Assembly: GCA_008973525.1 (NCBI GenBank) | Contig: WACJ01000260.1 | Span: 186,001-250,000, forward strand | Length of the DNA stretch: 64,000 nucleotides | Direction: 5' to 3' | Source: Stenopsyche tienmushanensis | Taxonomy: Eukaryota > Arthropoda > Insecta > Trichoptera > Stenopsychidae | Part shown: one piece after another, positions 12,861-24,700 of the stretch | Numbering within the stretch: the first letter of the stretch is position 1 | Layout of the letters: every line of letters begins with the position of its first letter | Notes under the pieces: model-generated | Told to the model about the DNA's origin: nothing | Databases searched by the model: none | Seen by the model: only the letters and a program-made list of their open reading frames with translations | Program-made: the position numbers and the translations under genes

Positions 12861-13185
12861 GAGTCTTCTCATAGTGAAATGATTTTTTCCCAAAATGTAT
12901 GTCGTGTCAGAAATTAGTTGCATTTTTGTCCAAGAAATGGGATTCGTCATATTATCAAACGCAATGTCAAGGAGATTCAAACGTTTTCACAAGAACGCCA
13001 TTTTGGTTGAATATCGGAATCATAAGAAAAAATATGAAAGAAAATATAAATAGGTTGCTCCTACTTTTTTAAAAATCAAAATTAAATATTTTACAAATCA
13101 AATTTGATATTTTTTCGATTTCGAATTCAATTTCGTTGCAATTTTAAATTAAATTATTAAATAAACAAGAATAAGGTTGTAGCTA

Positions 13186-13560
13186 CTGTTACGTAACGTA
13201 CGATGTTTGACCTTGGCTGCGAGAGGACGTCCTTCTCGTGGCCAAATCAGCGCGTGAGAGCGGGGAGTCGCCTGGGGACTGTGCTCCGAGAGCGCCCCCG
13301 CTTCTATGTAACAACTATATAAGTTTTTTTTAATTTTCTATAAATGAGTACAATAAACACTGGCTTGACCAAGGTCAAGGACCAGGAACATTATTAATGT
13401 GAACATTATTATTAATTTACATTATTAATGTGAGGATACCAGGAGAGTCTTGAGGAAAAATCAACCCAAGATATCTGGTTTGTCTCTCCCAGGGGATAGT
13501 GCCGGAAGGGAGAGTGAGAATTGGAAGGGGAGGAGTAGTTTTATTAGGAGATTGTGGAAA
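13186..13560. repeat. GC-rich LTR-like block
   Basis: A sharply GC-richer patch begins TGTTACGTAACG and contains TTGACCTTGGCTGCGAGAGG, similar in wording to the CCTTGGCTGCAGGAGG segment of the LTR at 21,030-21,480. A TATAA-like tract and an ATAAA signal follow. It may be part of a related LTR or its adjacent leader. No matching second end or target duplication was found. Confidence 0.35.
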
Positions 13561-14475
13561 ACTACTCTAGACAACCTTTTTGACTCATTCTTTGACTATT
13601 TGACTCTTACATAAAATCGTATAAGCATAGTAGTTAGGCGTAGTCAAATGTGGTTAGGCCGCAAAAAAAGTATTAATAAGGGCTAATTATGGCACAATCA
13701 AATAATATTTAATTGAGTTTTTAAATAATAGGCTTTAAATGTGGCAATGGCAAACATTCCACATTTTTAAAACGACTATTGAACATTGGTGATGGAAAAG
13801 TGCATGTTGATGCTATCAAGTGTATTTCATTTCCATCGAACTTTTGCGTTGTTGTGCCATCCATCGATTTACTCATTCAGAAAGTTTTTTCGCAGATTTT
13901 TAGTAATTATAAAAAGCATTATTGGCTTTTCGAACTTGCTATTTTGGCAGCAGAAAACACCGATATCAATACAATCAACCACATAATACAATAACAAATT
14001 GCAAGCGATTCTGTTAACTACAAATCGATTGACAGCGCCATGAATGCAGACCAAGTTGTTAACCATCCAATCGAGTTTTTAAATTCGTAGGATTCGGAAA
14101 AACCAAAACTATTGTCTACCCTAAAGCACTTAATTAAGAATAATTAAGTAAACAAAATTTATACTTTTCCTTTATATATCATTCAATTTCAATAAATGTA
14201 TTCATTATCGGAAAAAATGTCATTATTTATATCATTGCTAATTAAACAAGATAACACTTTCAAATTTCAAATGGTATTTTTAGAACTATTTCTTCTGTGG
14301 CAGCAACGCGCCGGGTACCAGCTAGTATATAATAAAAATAAAATAGAATGCAAAATAATAATAATAACAATAATAAAAATAATACATAATGGGAAAAATA
14401 AAATACATAATAAAAATAAATAATACAAATTTAAAGAAAAAAATATATATAAATATGATAATAATAAGAAATAAA
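13561..14475. other. Gene-free stretch with AT-rich simple sequence
   Basis: No supported gene. From about 14,330 to 14,475 the sequence is an A/T-only-like run of AATAAT and AAAATA words. Confidence 0.4.
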
Positions 14476-14479
14476 ATAT

Positions 14480-14565
14480 TATAAAAATTATCAACCATTT
14501 TGACATGAGATGATTCGAACCCGAGATGATCAAGTTACAAGTCCAACCGCTTAACGCGTGACTAC
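14480..14565 (-). repeat. tRNA-derived SINE fragment (copy in caspase 3' flank)
   Basis: On the minus strand it reads GGTAGTCACGCGTTAAGCGG followed by CTCGGGTTCGAATCA, i.e. A-box-like and B-box-like RNA polymerase III promoter elements of a tRNA-derived SINE. It is directly adjacent to the caspase stop codon. A second copy lies at 20,767-20,880. It does not fold as a complete tRNA, so I do not call a tRNA gene. Confidence 0.55.
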
Positions 14566-17500
14566 CTACAGATGCTTTGAATCATTTGCGAAAGTTATTA
14601 TTCTCGGTTGTACATAATAAGTTTTGTTTAACTTCGTTATGATCTCAGGATTTTGGACATAGCCGCTATCATGCGTTGAATCCCTAACCATTTTTTCAGC
14701 TCGGTTAATGACTTCTTCAAAATTTTCTTTAGATCTTAAAGCTAAAATGTGCTTTGACAACGCCTTTACGAAAATGCTTCCACTGTAAATATTACGATAA
14801 GAACTTCCATCATAGGATGTGCTGAAAATGACCACCATATCTTCAACCAAATCGTCGAATATAACCATTCTGGAGTCATCAACAACTTCACGGCTTGCCT
14901 GAAAGAAAAAAAATACAATTAATTGTAAATTATAGTTTATCGCAGGATTAGGGCGTTTTTAATGTTGTTTACATTATATTTTTCTAAATTAATTCATTTA
15001 TGATTCAGTGATCAATTATTTCAAAAAAAGAAGATTAAAATTTACAGACATTGTAGATGATTAATTTTGTTGTTGTTTTTCAATTTCATCTTTCTTCGAG
15101 GCGTTTCTTTGAATTAAAGATTAATAACATTTTTTGCATTTGAATAATCAGTAAACCGAATACAAATCTAAACTATAGAAAATTGTTTTAATATGTCAAT
15201 CGTTTTGTCGTTAAAAGAAGTATTTTACTATGAATTATCCTTTTTTTAAAAATAATATTACAATAATAAAATGGCATACTAATTTAATACGAATTTACAA
15301 GAATATAGACTAAGCTTACGTTTTAAATTACTGTCTCTATCTTAATTACAAAATTAAATTATCTTTTTAAAAATTTGCATATATTTTAAACTTAATTCAT
15401 AAAGAATGGAAAAAACATAAAACCCCTTTATGAAAATATTCCCTTAGTCTAATTTATAAAACAAAAAATATATATAATTAAGTGGGACGGGGACTATTCT
15501 TCTATCGGGCTGTAGAAGCCAAGCAATATCTTTATATTGATGGTTGAGTGTAATGAAAACGGACTCGGTTAATCATTTATCTATTTTAGCAGAGAGAGAG
15601 GTTACAGCCACGAGTTTACGAATGAGCCTGCGGGAAGAATACCGCTTCCCAATACGATGAATGAAGAGAAACGATGCACGCATATGAATTTACAGAGAAA
15701 GATATCGCTGTCAACTAAGGGTCCCAATCGAATATTCGATATTCGAATATATTTGGCCGTTTTCCAATATTCGTATATTCGAATATTTATAAAATTAATC
15801 AAATATTATTCGTTAAGTAATTTAGAAAGTTGAAACAAGTTGGAACTCCATAAGTATGATAGCAAAAATATTAAAGAATTAAAGAAGATTAAAAAATCAT
15901 TAAAGGATATTAAAAGACAAGGACAACCGAAATTATTAATGATGAAGAAAAGAAAATTGCTCGATGTTTTTCTGCCAATCGAAGTAGCAACAAGTTTATT
16001 GAAATTATTTTATTGAATTTGTGTAAAGTTTATTAAAAAACTATTCAAAAATATCGATCATGCCAAAAAAAAGGATGATATTTTAGATACTGTCGATAAA
16101 ACCAAACTCAATGACAACTGAGAGGGTTTTTTCAACAGCAGGCTCAATAAAAATGAAATTACGGTCAAGCTTAAAAGTAGAAACGTTCAATGCACTTTTT
16201 TTAAAAAAATATGTATTGCTGAAAAGCAAATAAAATTCTGATCCTTTTGATTTCGCTGGAACCAAAAACCTCAAAATTTCACTTGATTTATAGCCTTTGT
16301 CTACGAGAAAACGCGTTGCGCAACAGAAGATGATACTTCTCGCCTTCTTTGTGTAATGGGATCAAGAACCTTCCATCCTGAGCGAATAAATTTATTTCTA
16401 ATGAAGGAAACTTTGTAGAAAAGATGCTCCATTTATATTTTTATACAATAACACTAATGAAAAATTCCGGGTTATATTTGAATCACCCTCGTCTACATAT
16501 ATAAAATATTCGAATACTCGAATATTCGAATATTTTACCAATTTCACATTCGATATTCGAATAATTGATTTTACGACTATTTGGGACCCCTACTGTCAAC
16601 CTAACAGGGGACAGCAGATGTCACTATTAATCTAGCGAATTTAATCTGCACAGATTAGCCTGAATTGCACAGCCATTTTGCCAACGCAACAATATAAATC
16701 AAACATATAATATGTTCAATCATACTTTGCACATAACATTACACTAAGTATAGATAATCAGATTGGACGTTTCCAACCATTTTTAATCAGACTTTTTTCG
16801 TTCTGAAAATATTTAATACCTGCAGCATGATAATCTTTGGTTTTTCGATTTGTATTCCTTTCAGAATATTTATCAACTCCACGTCACGATATCTTCTGTC
16901 CTTTGCGTATAAGAATCCTGCCTCGCCATACGACAAAACAACCACCACGATGCTATCATACTGTGAAAAGTCTTCTGTAATTGAATTTATTTTTATGTAG
17001 CTTCATCTCTTCTTTAGAATTTGCAATGTGATTATGTTAGTGTCGAAGTACTTATTTATTAATATGATATGCATCAAAACATGACATTCTCAATGAAAAA
17101 ATACAGCGTAACGTAGAAGGAAAATCTTGTTAGAAAATTACCAACACAAAAGATGGGGTTGCCATGCAAGCCTGTCAATTTCCCTTCAAAGGGAAAGATT
17201 TTGCAAAAGAATGATGATACTCAGCTAAATTACTCACTCCAAAACGTTCACACGATCAAGATTACAAACAATGACTTGCTTTCAAAACAATCTGAATCAT
17301 CGAACTTTCTGGAAGCGTGACACAATAACATTCTAGATAGTGATAGGAAGGCGTCTACATCTTAATTAACTCCATAACAACTGGGCAATTACCTTCCAAA
17401 AAGATCAGTACAAGAAAAGGGGTGCATTAACCCCTTAAAGAGGTAAGACACAATGATGTGTCCGAATTCCAGTGATTCAGAAAAAGCATTCTTACACGTT

Positions 17501-18499
17501 GAGCTCGGAGACAAATAAAGATGGAGAATACATTGCACGTTGAGTTTAGAGGGAAACAGAGACGGAGAAAGTATCTTTCGTACTACGTACGATTGATGTA
17601 CGAAAATTTATGGACTAATAATAATATGTGAATGATATAATAAATCGATTTCAAGTGTATTGTTTATGTTTACTTGAAGAAATTACCGAATATTGTGTAC
17701 TATCGACAGTGTTTATTTATTTATGTACAAGCTTCATACACGCTGCGCGGTCCCGATAGATAAGTGAATTTGTACTAATGATAAATGGCGGACATACAAA
17801 TATAGCATTTATGTTTATGATGATTTAAAACTAGCTCACTACTCAAAGGATTAAGCCGCAAATAAAAGAAGTGCTAATCGCCATAGAGGTCAGCTTATCT
17901 TATATATTTCGATCTTCGAGCCTTCTTTCGATACTCACTTGAGTCTTGTTTTAAAGCTTGGTTAACATTGAGGCTCAGCTTGAGCCTCAACGTTAACCAA
18001 GCTTTAAAATCCAAATGGTTTACATACTTATGTGATGGCGCTTTCGTGTGAATCGTGATGAGCTGTTTCGAAAATGAGACGACGGATTATCTAGCAATAA
18101 TATTATTACCTGTTTTTAAAGTATTCATAATTTGATCATAGGTATAGTCATTATAAAGCCTTATTATAAACGAAATATACTCAAACGACGATCGCAAAAG
18201 CTCAACATCTTTATCTGATCCTTTTCGCTCACCTTAAACAAAGAACTACGTTAAATCAAAGAACACTTACAACATACAGGTGAGATTTTACTGAATATTT
18301 ATTTTACCTTTTCTCAATTCTTCTTCAAAATTCTCGTGATTGAATATTAACAGGAGTGACTTTTTGTTTATGTAAGCCACATTCCTAAAATGCCACGAAA
18401 GAGTTAGCAATATAAAATATATGGAATTTTTAATAAATTATATTCAATTGAATATTTACCCTCGAGTAGTGGGATCTTGAGGTGGACTTTGTAGATTTA
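14566..18499 (-). CDS. Caspase homologue with both catalytic residues replaced (pseudo-caspase), 5' end uncertain
   Basis: Five exons join in frame: 18499-18460, 18384-18308, 18232-18110, 16974-16820 and 14898-14566 (stop TAG). They encode about 241 residues covering caspase p20 and p10 domains. Family landmarks appear in order: L-I-F-N-H-E-N-F, R-K-G-S-D-K-D-V (the RxGTD block), V-V-V-V-L-S-Y-G-E-A-G, K-P-K-I-I-M-L-Q-A-S-R-E, then p10 with V-I-F-S-T, S-Y-R-N and G-S-I-F. Active caspases have S-H-G and Q-A-C-R/G-G. Here the catalytic His is Tyr and the catalytic Cys is Ser, while the Arg residues expected to form the P1-Asp pocket (in RKGSD and SYRN) remain. The linker between p20 and p10 is only about 16 residues. 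The first exon is unresolved; a start at 18651 is possible but has no good donor. The 14899-16819 intron holds a hAT element. Peptide hydrolysis is not expected; an adaptor or decoy role is inference. Confidence 0.85.
15716..16592 (+). mobile_element. hAT element, family B, in a caspase intron, with 8-bp target duplication
   Basis: The 877-bp element starts TAAGGGTCCCAAT and ends TTGGGACCCCTA and is flanked by perfect CTGTCAAC duplications (15708-15715 and 16593-16600). Subterminal regions are packed with CGAATATTCG-type palindromes. Near 16,100-16,250 the plus strand encodes the hAT C-terminus (T-T-E-R-V-F-S-T-A-G-S-I-K-M-K-L-R). The rest of the transposase is missing, so it is an internally deleted copy. 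It sits in the last intron of the caspase homologue, opposite in coding sense. Confidence 0.88.
17100..17585 (+). repeat. Dispersed repeat (also at 24,220-24,335, 26,610-26,700 and 46,680-46,795)
   Basis: Two sub-blocks recur elsewhere. 17,150-17,290 resembles 24,225-24,335 (shared TTTTGCAAA..GATACTC block). 17,460-17,580 resembles 26,610-26,700 and, inverted, 46,680-46,795 (shared GAATTCCAGTGATTCAG and TTACACGTTGAGCTCGGAGA). The copy at 46,680 lies a few hundred bases upstream of the conventional integrin. The family is not recognised; an LTR or SINE origin is possible. Confidence 0.45.
17949..18009. repeat. Near-perfect 29-bp inverted repeat (hairpin) in a caspase intron
   Basis: The left arm 17949-17977 and right arm 17981-18009 are complementary at 28 of 29 positions with a 3-base loop. 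It lies in the intron between caspase exons 18110 and 16974. It could be a fold-back element end, an RNA hairpin, or chance replication-derived palindrome formation. Confidence 0.8.
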
Positions 18500-18689
18500 C
18501 TAAAAAATTACAACGTTTCATTAAGTTGAAATAACTATTAGAAAACATTACGATTTTTAAAAAATAAACATCTAATGAGAAACAGCAAACAGTACTAATT
18601 GAGACAGAAGAAAAGGCAAATTTTCTCCTCCCCTTCGATGATGTTAGACATTGAAATGCATCTCATTTGATCCCATTAAACATTTGATC

Positions 18690-19135
18690 GGATTATCTTT
18701 TCTTTTTTTTTCCCCATGTGGGCGAGGAATCTTTCAAAGACACCCAGTTAATGTTGCCATTACCTGGGTAGTGTGGGATTCACGACCGGTAAGTTCCATA
18801 AGGGAACATTGCCGATCGCGCCTACCCACTAAACCCCTCCCGTGGTCTCCTGCTGCTACCCGGCTACTGATTAAGTATTGCTCAAGAGTGGCAGCGCTGT
18901 GTCCCTTTCTGGGATCCTCCTTTGTCTTCTTCTTCATCAATGTGTCCCTCTCGGACTCCTTGTCATTCGGTCAGGCCGTGATTATTCGCATTTGCAGTTA
19001 TTTCCGTCTGCCTATTTCTTTTTCTTATACGCTCAGCGTCTTCTTTTTGCTGCATAATGCACTTTATATATCTGTTCCAAACATTCCATGCCCTCTCATC
19101 CTTGAGCATTGTAACGTATTGGTGTAAATATTGGT
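18690..19135 (-). pseudogene. 3' end of an R1-like non-LTR retrotransposon
   Basis: Read on the minus strand, this matches the 3' terminal wording of the R1-like element at 50,980-52,740: both contain GAGGGACACAT..., CAATACTTAAT(C/T)AGTAGCCGGGT and TCCCACACTACC before a GGTAT..TTTGAAAGATT-like end. Its coding part is frameshifted. The plus-strand open frame across it is a by-product of its higher GC content. Confidence 0.55.
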
Positions 19136-19639
19136 TCAGTAATAGACTCACTGAACCAATATTTCCCGGACATGGACAATCGGCAGACCAGTTCTTGGAT
19201 ATTAAGATATGATAAAATTTTTAAAGACGAAGATGAGTCAGCCAAAGTAAAATTTCTCAGAATACACGATGATAGCACTTTCAAAGTGGAATTACAAAAC
19301 GATGACCTCTGTATACTATGGCGAAAAAAATGCTGAATATCATATTATAGCTGATAGAGCTCTAAGAATTACATCTTTCATAGAGTAAGAAGTAGTGTAA
19401 GAGTAGTTTCTCAGCTGTAGTAACAGTAAAACAAAGGCCATAAACCGTCTCAATTTGGAACATGACTTGAGATGCGATTTGGTCATATTTTGTCAGTTTT
19501 AATTTTTTTAAAACGGTTAAAAATAAAATTTTGGCATATATCTGGTAGAAACAATAACGGGTTATAAGAAAAAGATTCGTACCTTATTTGAAATATATCA
19601 CTCAATTAAAACTTGCGATATGATGTCAACCGTGTTGGA

Positions 19640-19850
19640 AAAAAGGCTAGGCTAGGCTACATAGGGGATATCCTTAAAGTGTGTGGTCGTAATTCAGCAA
19701 TAGAAGATGCAACATGATTTAAACGATCCAAAAAATGTTTTCCAAATTTCCGTTAGTGTTGATGATTTTATCCAAGATATCTCGATACGGGCTCTTTATG
19801 AAATGCATAATTTTTTCCTGGCATGGAAAAAATTATGCATTCTGAAGAGA
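19640..19850. repeat. Fragment of the TA-flanked MITE family
   Basis: It shares with the interior of copy 2 (4799-4960) the order GTGGTCGTAATT, ATGATTTA, TTCCAAATTTC.GTTAGTGTTG and ATCTCGATACG..CTCTTTATGAAAT. Terminal repeats are absent or not recognisable. Confidence 0.5.
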
Positions 19851-19854
19851 ATGA

Positions 19855-20100
19855 AATGATGTAACTGAAATATTTGGATTATTGGAAAAATTAAAATGTT
19901 TTGAAAACGTGGATAGGAGAATCATCGAGAAGCGGCTCGATCATGATTTAAATGATCCAGGTTTTGAATGCACGGATGATGCAGATATCCTTTTTTGTTT
20001 CTCAAGAGGAAAAAAATGTGAGTGACACTACTAATGAAGAAGATACCAGTGATTACATTAGTTATAAATCGGCATTAAATTATGTTGAAACATTATGAAC
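19855..20100 (+). pseudogene. Possible pogo/jerky-like transposase scrap
   Basis: Shifted frames give acidic peptides and a Y-K-S-A-L-N-Y-V-like end, parallel to the scrap near 4060-4140. It sits directly after a MITE fragment, so MITE and transposase scrap may derive from one autonomous family. Confidence 0.3.
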
Positions 20101-20766
20101 ACTGATATTAGAAATGAGCTTAAAAAATCTCACAAATAAACAAAAATTACAGATTTTACTCTAACTATAACCCATATAGAACTCGATGGTAATGCTACCT
20201 TCGATATCGAGTAAATGTGGAGGTGAATGTATGATACAGACGTGATGCACGTAACCCCTTCCTGTGAATGGATATTGAAGAGGCCCATAGTTCTGTAGTG
20301 GACTGTTTGTGGCACTATGATGATAATGATAACCTAATAATAATATAGAACCCTAACCACGGGGTAGTATTAAAAAAATGAACAAAGTTAGTTTATCTAT
20401 TGGCTAGTTTAACTTTTTTTTTAAATATGTTTATAACGCTAAAAGTAAAATTTTAAATGAAATAATAAATATGTTTACAATTATACGAACCCATTGCACG
20501 TCTTTCACTTGCGAGCTCTTAGAGAAAAAATAATACATATCACTTCACCATTTATATTATATATATAGGCATATTATCTAATCTGATATTATGAAAATGC
20601 ATTAATTACAATGAATCATATTATCTCTCAGAAACCCGGTCCCGCGGTACTGCGGAGAATTTCGTTTTTTTCTTCTCCTAAACTTCCTCAATGATGTCCA
20701 TAAGTTCTTGATACAAAATTAAGAAGTTTTCTAAATAAAAATCGCCATTATTACTAATTTGTACCT

Positions 20767-20880
20767 ATAGGTAGTCCCGCGGTTAAACGGTTGGGCTCAT
20801 AACTCGATCATCTTGGGCTCAAATTTATAGCAAGTGTAGATGGCGACCACATTTTTAAATATACATATACGCCATGAAAA
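20767..20880 (+). repeat. tRNA-derived SINE fragment
   Basis: GGTAGTCCCGCGGTTAAACGG followed by CATCTTGGGCTCAAAT parallels the A- and B-box region of the copy at 14,480-14,565. The tail GATGGCGACCACATTTTTAAA recurs at 37,200-37,230 (GGCTGGCGACCGCATTTTTAAA). The rest of 20,100-21,025 holds nothing recognisable. Confidence 0.5.
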
Positions 20881-21029
20881 TTTCACTTATTTCACTTATC
20901 CCCATTATTTACAAATCTACTTTTGTAGGCTCTAAAAAATATTATTAAGTATAAATAAAATGGTCTTACGTTACAAAAATATCCAATAATGTTAGACATG
21001 CGTCCGTTGTAAGAGTATTTAAAAAGTTG

Positions 21030-21480
21030 TGTGGCGTGGGCGATTTATCATCCGAATGTAGTAGCGCTGTTAACAGCGACATCTTCCATCTCTCTTCAGG
21101 TGCAATGTGTTATTTTAACAGCGCCATCTCTTGTGGCCCTGCGGAGACATTGCACCTGCATACCGACGGATCGCTGCTTGCGCGTGCACCGTTGTCGGTT
21201 GGGTAGTGACGCGCAGGAGGCGAGAGTCGGGGGAGTCGTCAGTTAGCCTTGGCTGCAGGAGGTCGTCCGTCCTGCATCCAGATCTCTCTCTCTCTCTCTC
21301 GTGTGGAATAAATAGGTATTTAGAGAAGAGAGTTTTTCTACTCGATGCCTGTCTACTCCCATCCATTCGTCCAATAACATCACGGCCCGATAGAAGAACG
21401 AACCCGTGCGCTAGTGCGGCCATCCCGACGAGCACGTGGGAGCGGAGAGCCGCTCGGGGCGCCCCCACCTCAACGTTACA
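21030..21480 (+). mobile_element. Solo LTR with 4-bp target duplication
   Basis: The 451-bp unit begins TGTGGCG and ends AACGTTACA (TG...CA termini), flanked by GTTG on both sides (21026-21029 and 21481-21484). Inside are a TC-repeat and an AATAAA signal. No internal retroelement domain follows, so it is a solo LTR left by recombination. Truncated copies lie at 26,810-27,200 and 49,498-49,722. The open frames on both strands here are chance products of its higher GC. Confidence 0.75.
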
Positions 21481-21768
21481 GTTGCATATTGCACAAAATA
21501 AATAGGATACGATTATAAATAAAAATTACATAAACGCTATATTTTACTTTTTTATTGTTTTCAACATTTCTATGGACCATACAATAAAATATTAGCAAGA
21601 ATAAATGTATGAAATTTAAAAATGAATGATCAACTCTCAGATAAAAAAGGCTAAAATTCGCCGTTTAATGCATTAAAATTAAAGCTTAAAGTCGTATAAG
21701 GTGGGATATTCTTTTCCATTTAAAACATTCTTAAATCTTGTGATAATATACTAGAAACAATTCAATAT

Positions 21769-24700
21769 CTATTGCAACATAGAGGTATTTTCGCAGTCGT
21801 CCAATTTTTTTCTCTCACTCTGCATCTGTACTCGTCTTCTCCAAAGATAAATGCTTACAACAATGGCTAATATAATCGAACAATATAGTAAAGACCACAG
21901 TATAACACTGATTTTAAATAAGCATTTTTGTGGATAGGTCTTTATAGTGATACTATCACTTTTGTACTGAATGGTGAATGTGAACGTAATGTTGCAAGAT
22001 TCAGTTTGCGAAAATTCACAAATCGAAGAAGATTCGTCTAAAAAATATGATTAAATTACTGAATGATAATTGATAAATATAAGATGAAGTGACGGAAAAT
22101 TAATTCAAAATTTAACACACGCACCTTTATTATTTTCAGAACTAACATCGAATGTTATATTTTGAAATGGGCATAAATCCTCACATTTTTCATCTGATTT
22201 ATAGCATCGAACACATGGTTCTAGTGTTGAACATGTTATTAGCGGATTTGATTCAGAATTATTAAGAGTTAACGATAATGGGACAGGTAATTCTGGCGAC
22301 AGCTGCGTAGAATTTGAATCGGAACAATCTACTCCTTCCCAATTGTCCGCACATAAACATATCCCTTCTTCACACGTTCCTCTCGAAGGGCCGCCACAAA
22401 TCAAACCATTAATTCTGTAAAATCAAATAATAGATGTAAAATGATACATGTTGATATAATTATTCGTTTTGAAGACTAATGATATACACGAAGCTACCTA
22501 TCTGTGGGACATATCGAGTATTCGCAGTACTGTCCCTCAAATCCTTCCGTACAGCTACAGGTTCCGTCTATACATTCTCCCTGTCTAGAACACACTTCGC
22601 ACGTTTTTGAATTCCAACAATTTGCATCTTTATTTGAGTAAGAGTCTTCGTCACATTCAGGGATATCACCAGAACTAACATCATTTTCGCTATTAATAAA
22701 TAAAGAAAGTATGCAATTTTATTAAAAAGCATTAAATGACATGACGTTATAGTAAAATAGTTGTAAATTTTAACTGATTCGGGATGGAAATAAATGAAAA
22801 ACAATTTAATGATCGATAATACATACGTTAAAACATTAGTAGAACAATAGTCTCCTTCCCAATCGTCCTCACATATGCATATCCCTTCTTCACACTTTCC
22901 TCTCGAAGGGCCGCCACAAATCAAACCATTAATTCTGTAAAATCATAAAATATATGTAAAATGATTTACATTAAATTACATATTCGTTTTGAAAATACTG
23001 GAAAGATATGAAGCTACCTATCTGTGGGACATTTTTGGTATTCACAGTACTGTCCCTCATATCCTTCATTACATCTACAGGTTCCTTTAATACATTCTCC
23101 TGTACCTGTACAGACTTTCGTGTCTCCCAAATTCCGGCAATCTACATTATCATCAACGTATTCGTCTTCATTGTCTTCAATTATTGAATCATACCTAGAA
23201 TGTTCATATTCGATCTGGATTTATAAATAAAGCTTGTCGTAAAGCTACTTGGGATTAAGATGAATAGGAGACAATTATTAGATGTGCCCATAAATGTCGT
23301 TTCATTTCCAATGCAATTCAAAATCATTTTATTCTTTAACTTCATTAAACTTTTCTCATACAAAAAAGTCATTTTTAAGGAATCCAATCCCGGGATCCCG
23401 GACAGTTTTAGGTGCTCATGAATCCCGAGACTAGTAATAGAAATCCCGAAAAATTCGGGATTGAAATTTTTATCTAACAGAAATCGTGCACCTCGCCAAC
23501 ACGATGAATGCTACTAAATCGAGACATTTCCGCCGAAATCTGGACGCTTGAAAACAGTGGCGTAACTACTAATTGGCGAGCTTAGGCAACGCCTAGGGGC
23601 AGTAGTACATATATGCTTTTCAAATTGTTATATTAACCTTTCCCTACCGGTGATGTATTTACTACACCTGGACTCTAATAATGGGAACATCGATATGAAA
23701 TATAATAGATACGGGGTTCAGAATTTTTGTATTCCTCCGTAATATAATCACGAATCACATCATAGTATTATAGTATATAAGTATTCATCTGCAGCGACGG
23801 AAATAAATAATTTGTCGGAAAATCGGGAATTTTGCGAGTTTTAGTCCGCGTCTCGGCAGATAGGAATTTCATCAGTCACATTGATGATACAAAAATGAAG
23901 ACTCACACGGTCATCAAGTTAAACAAGCATTTACATATCTGATGACGATACCTCCAACGAGTGTGGAAGGTGAGCATGCATTTTCAGCAGCAGGTTGCCT
24001 GGCTTCCAAAATCAAATCCAGACTAAATGGCGAAACACTCGATGTTTAATATTATTTCAATTGGATTATGAACCAAACTCAATAAATGAACCCCAACACT
24101 ATTGATAGCACACAATATTCGTTCATTTCTTCAGAATATTTCTCAATGTTCAATTTGCATGGCGGCTGCTTTCTGTTATACAGCTATTTTTGCCTATTCA
24201 TGTGTTGCGAAAATAAAAGGACAGGGTCACAGTGCAAGCCAAATCATTTCTGAAGGAGTAGATTTTGCAAAGGAGTGGTGATACTCGACTAATAACGCCA
24301 CTCCAGAACAGTCAAGGGGGAATAATAAAATTGGTTAGCGATAAGAATGATTCGAGTATCTTAATTATCAAAACAAACGCCTGCTCTCAAGACAACACGC
24401 TCTCAAGCAATTTCAGTTAATTATATCTAAATTTTATAATAATAAAAAGATTTTTTAGAATACGAATTTTTGTTGAATAGTAAGTATAAACATTTACGAG
24501 TCTCTATAAAAAAAATTAAAAACATTGAGAATATTTTGACGTGTACACACGACTTTACCATCGATGCACAAGTGTATGATGAGATACAAGACACCCATCT
24601 TTGTCTCACGATTTCCAAATCGATAGGTTTAATGAAATTTCGATATTTTAAAAATGTTCCACATAACGAAATAGGTAAAAATCAGATAAAAATATCAGGT

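Noticed and set aside
14480..14565. tRNA gene candidate with A- and B-box-like motifs
   Set aside because: It does not form complete acceptor, anticodon and T arms, and a diverged second copy with a shared non-tRNA tail exists; a SINE explains it better.
18651..19127. 158-codon plus-strand open frame
   Set aside because: It runs antisense to the 3' end of an R1-like retrotransposon and shows no domain; GC-driven chance frame.
21115..21505. Long open frames on both strands (117 and 124 codons)
   Set aside because: They lie within the solo LTR, whose higher GC content reduces stop codons; neither has a protein family signature.
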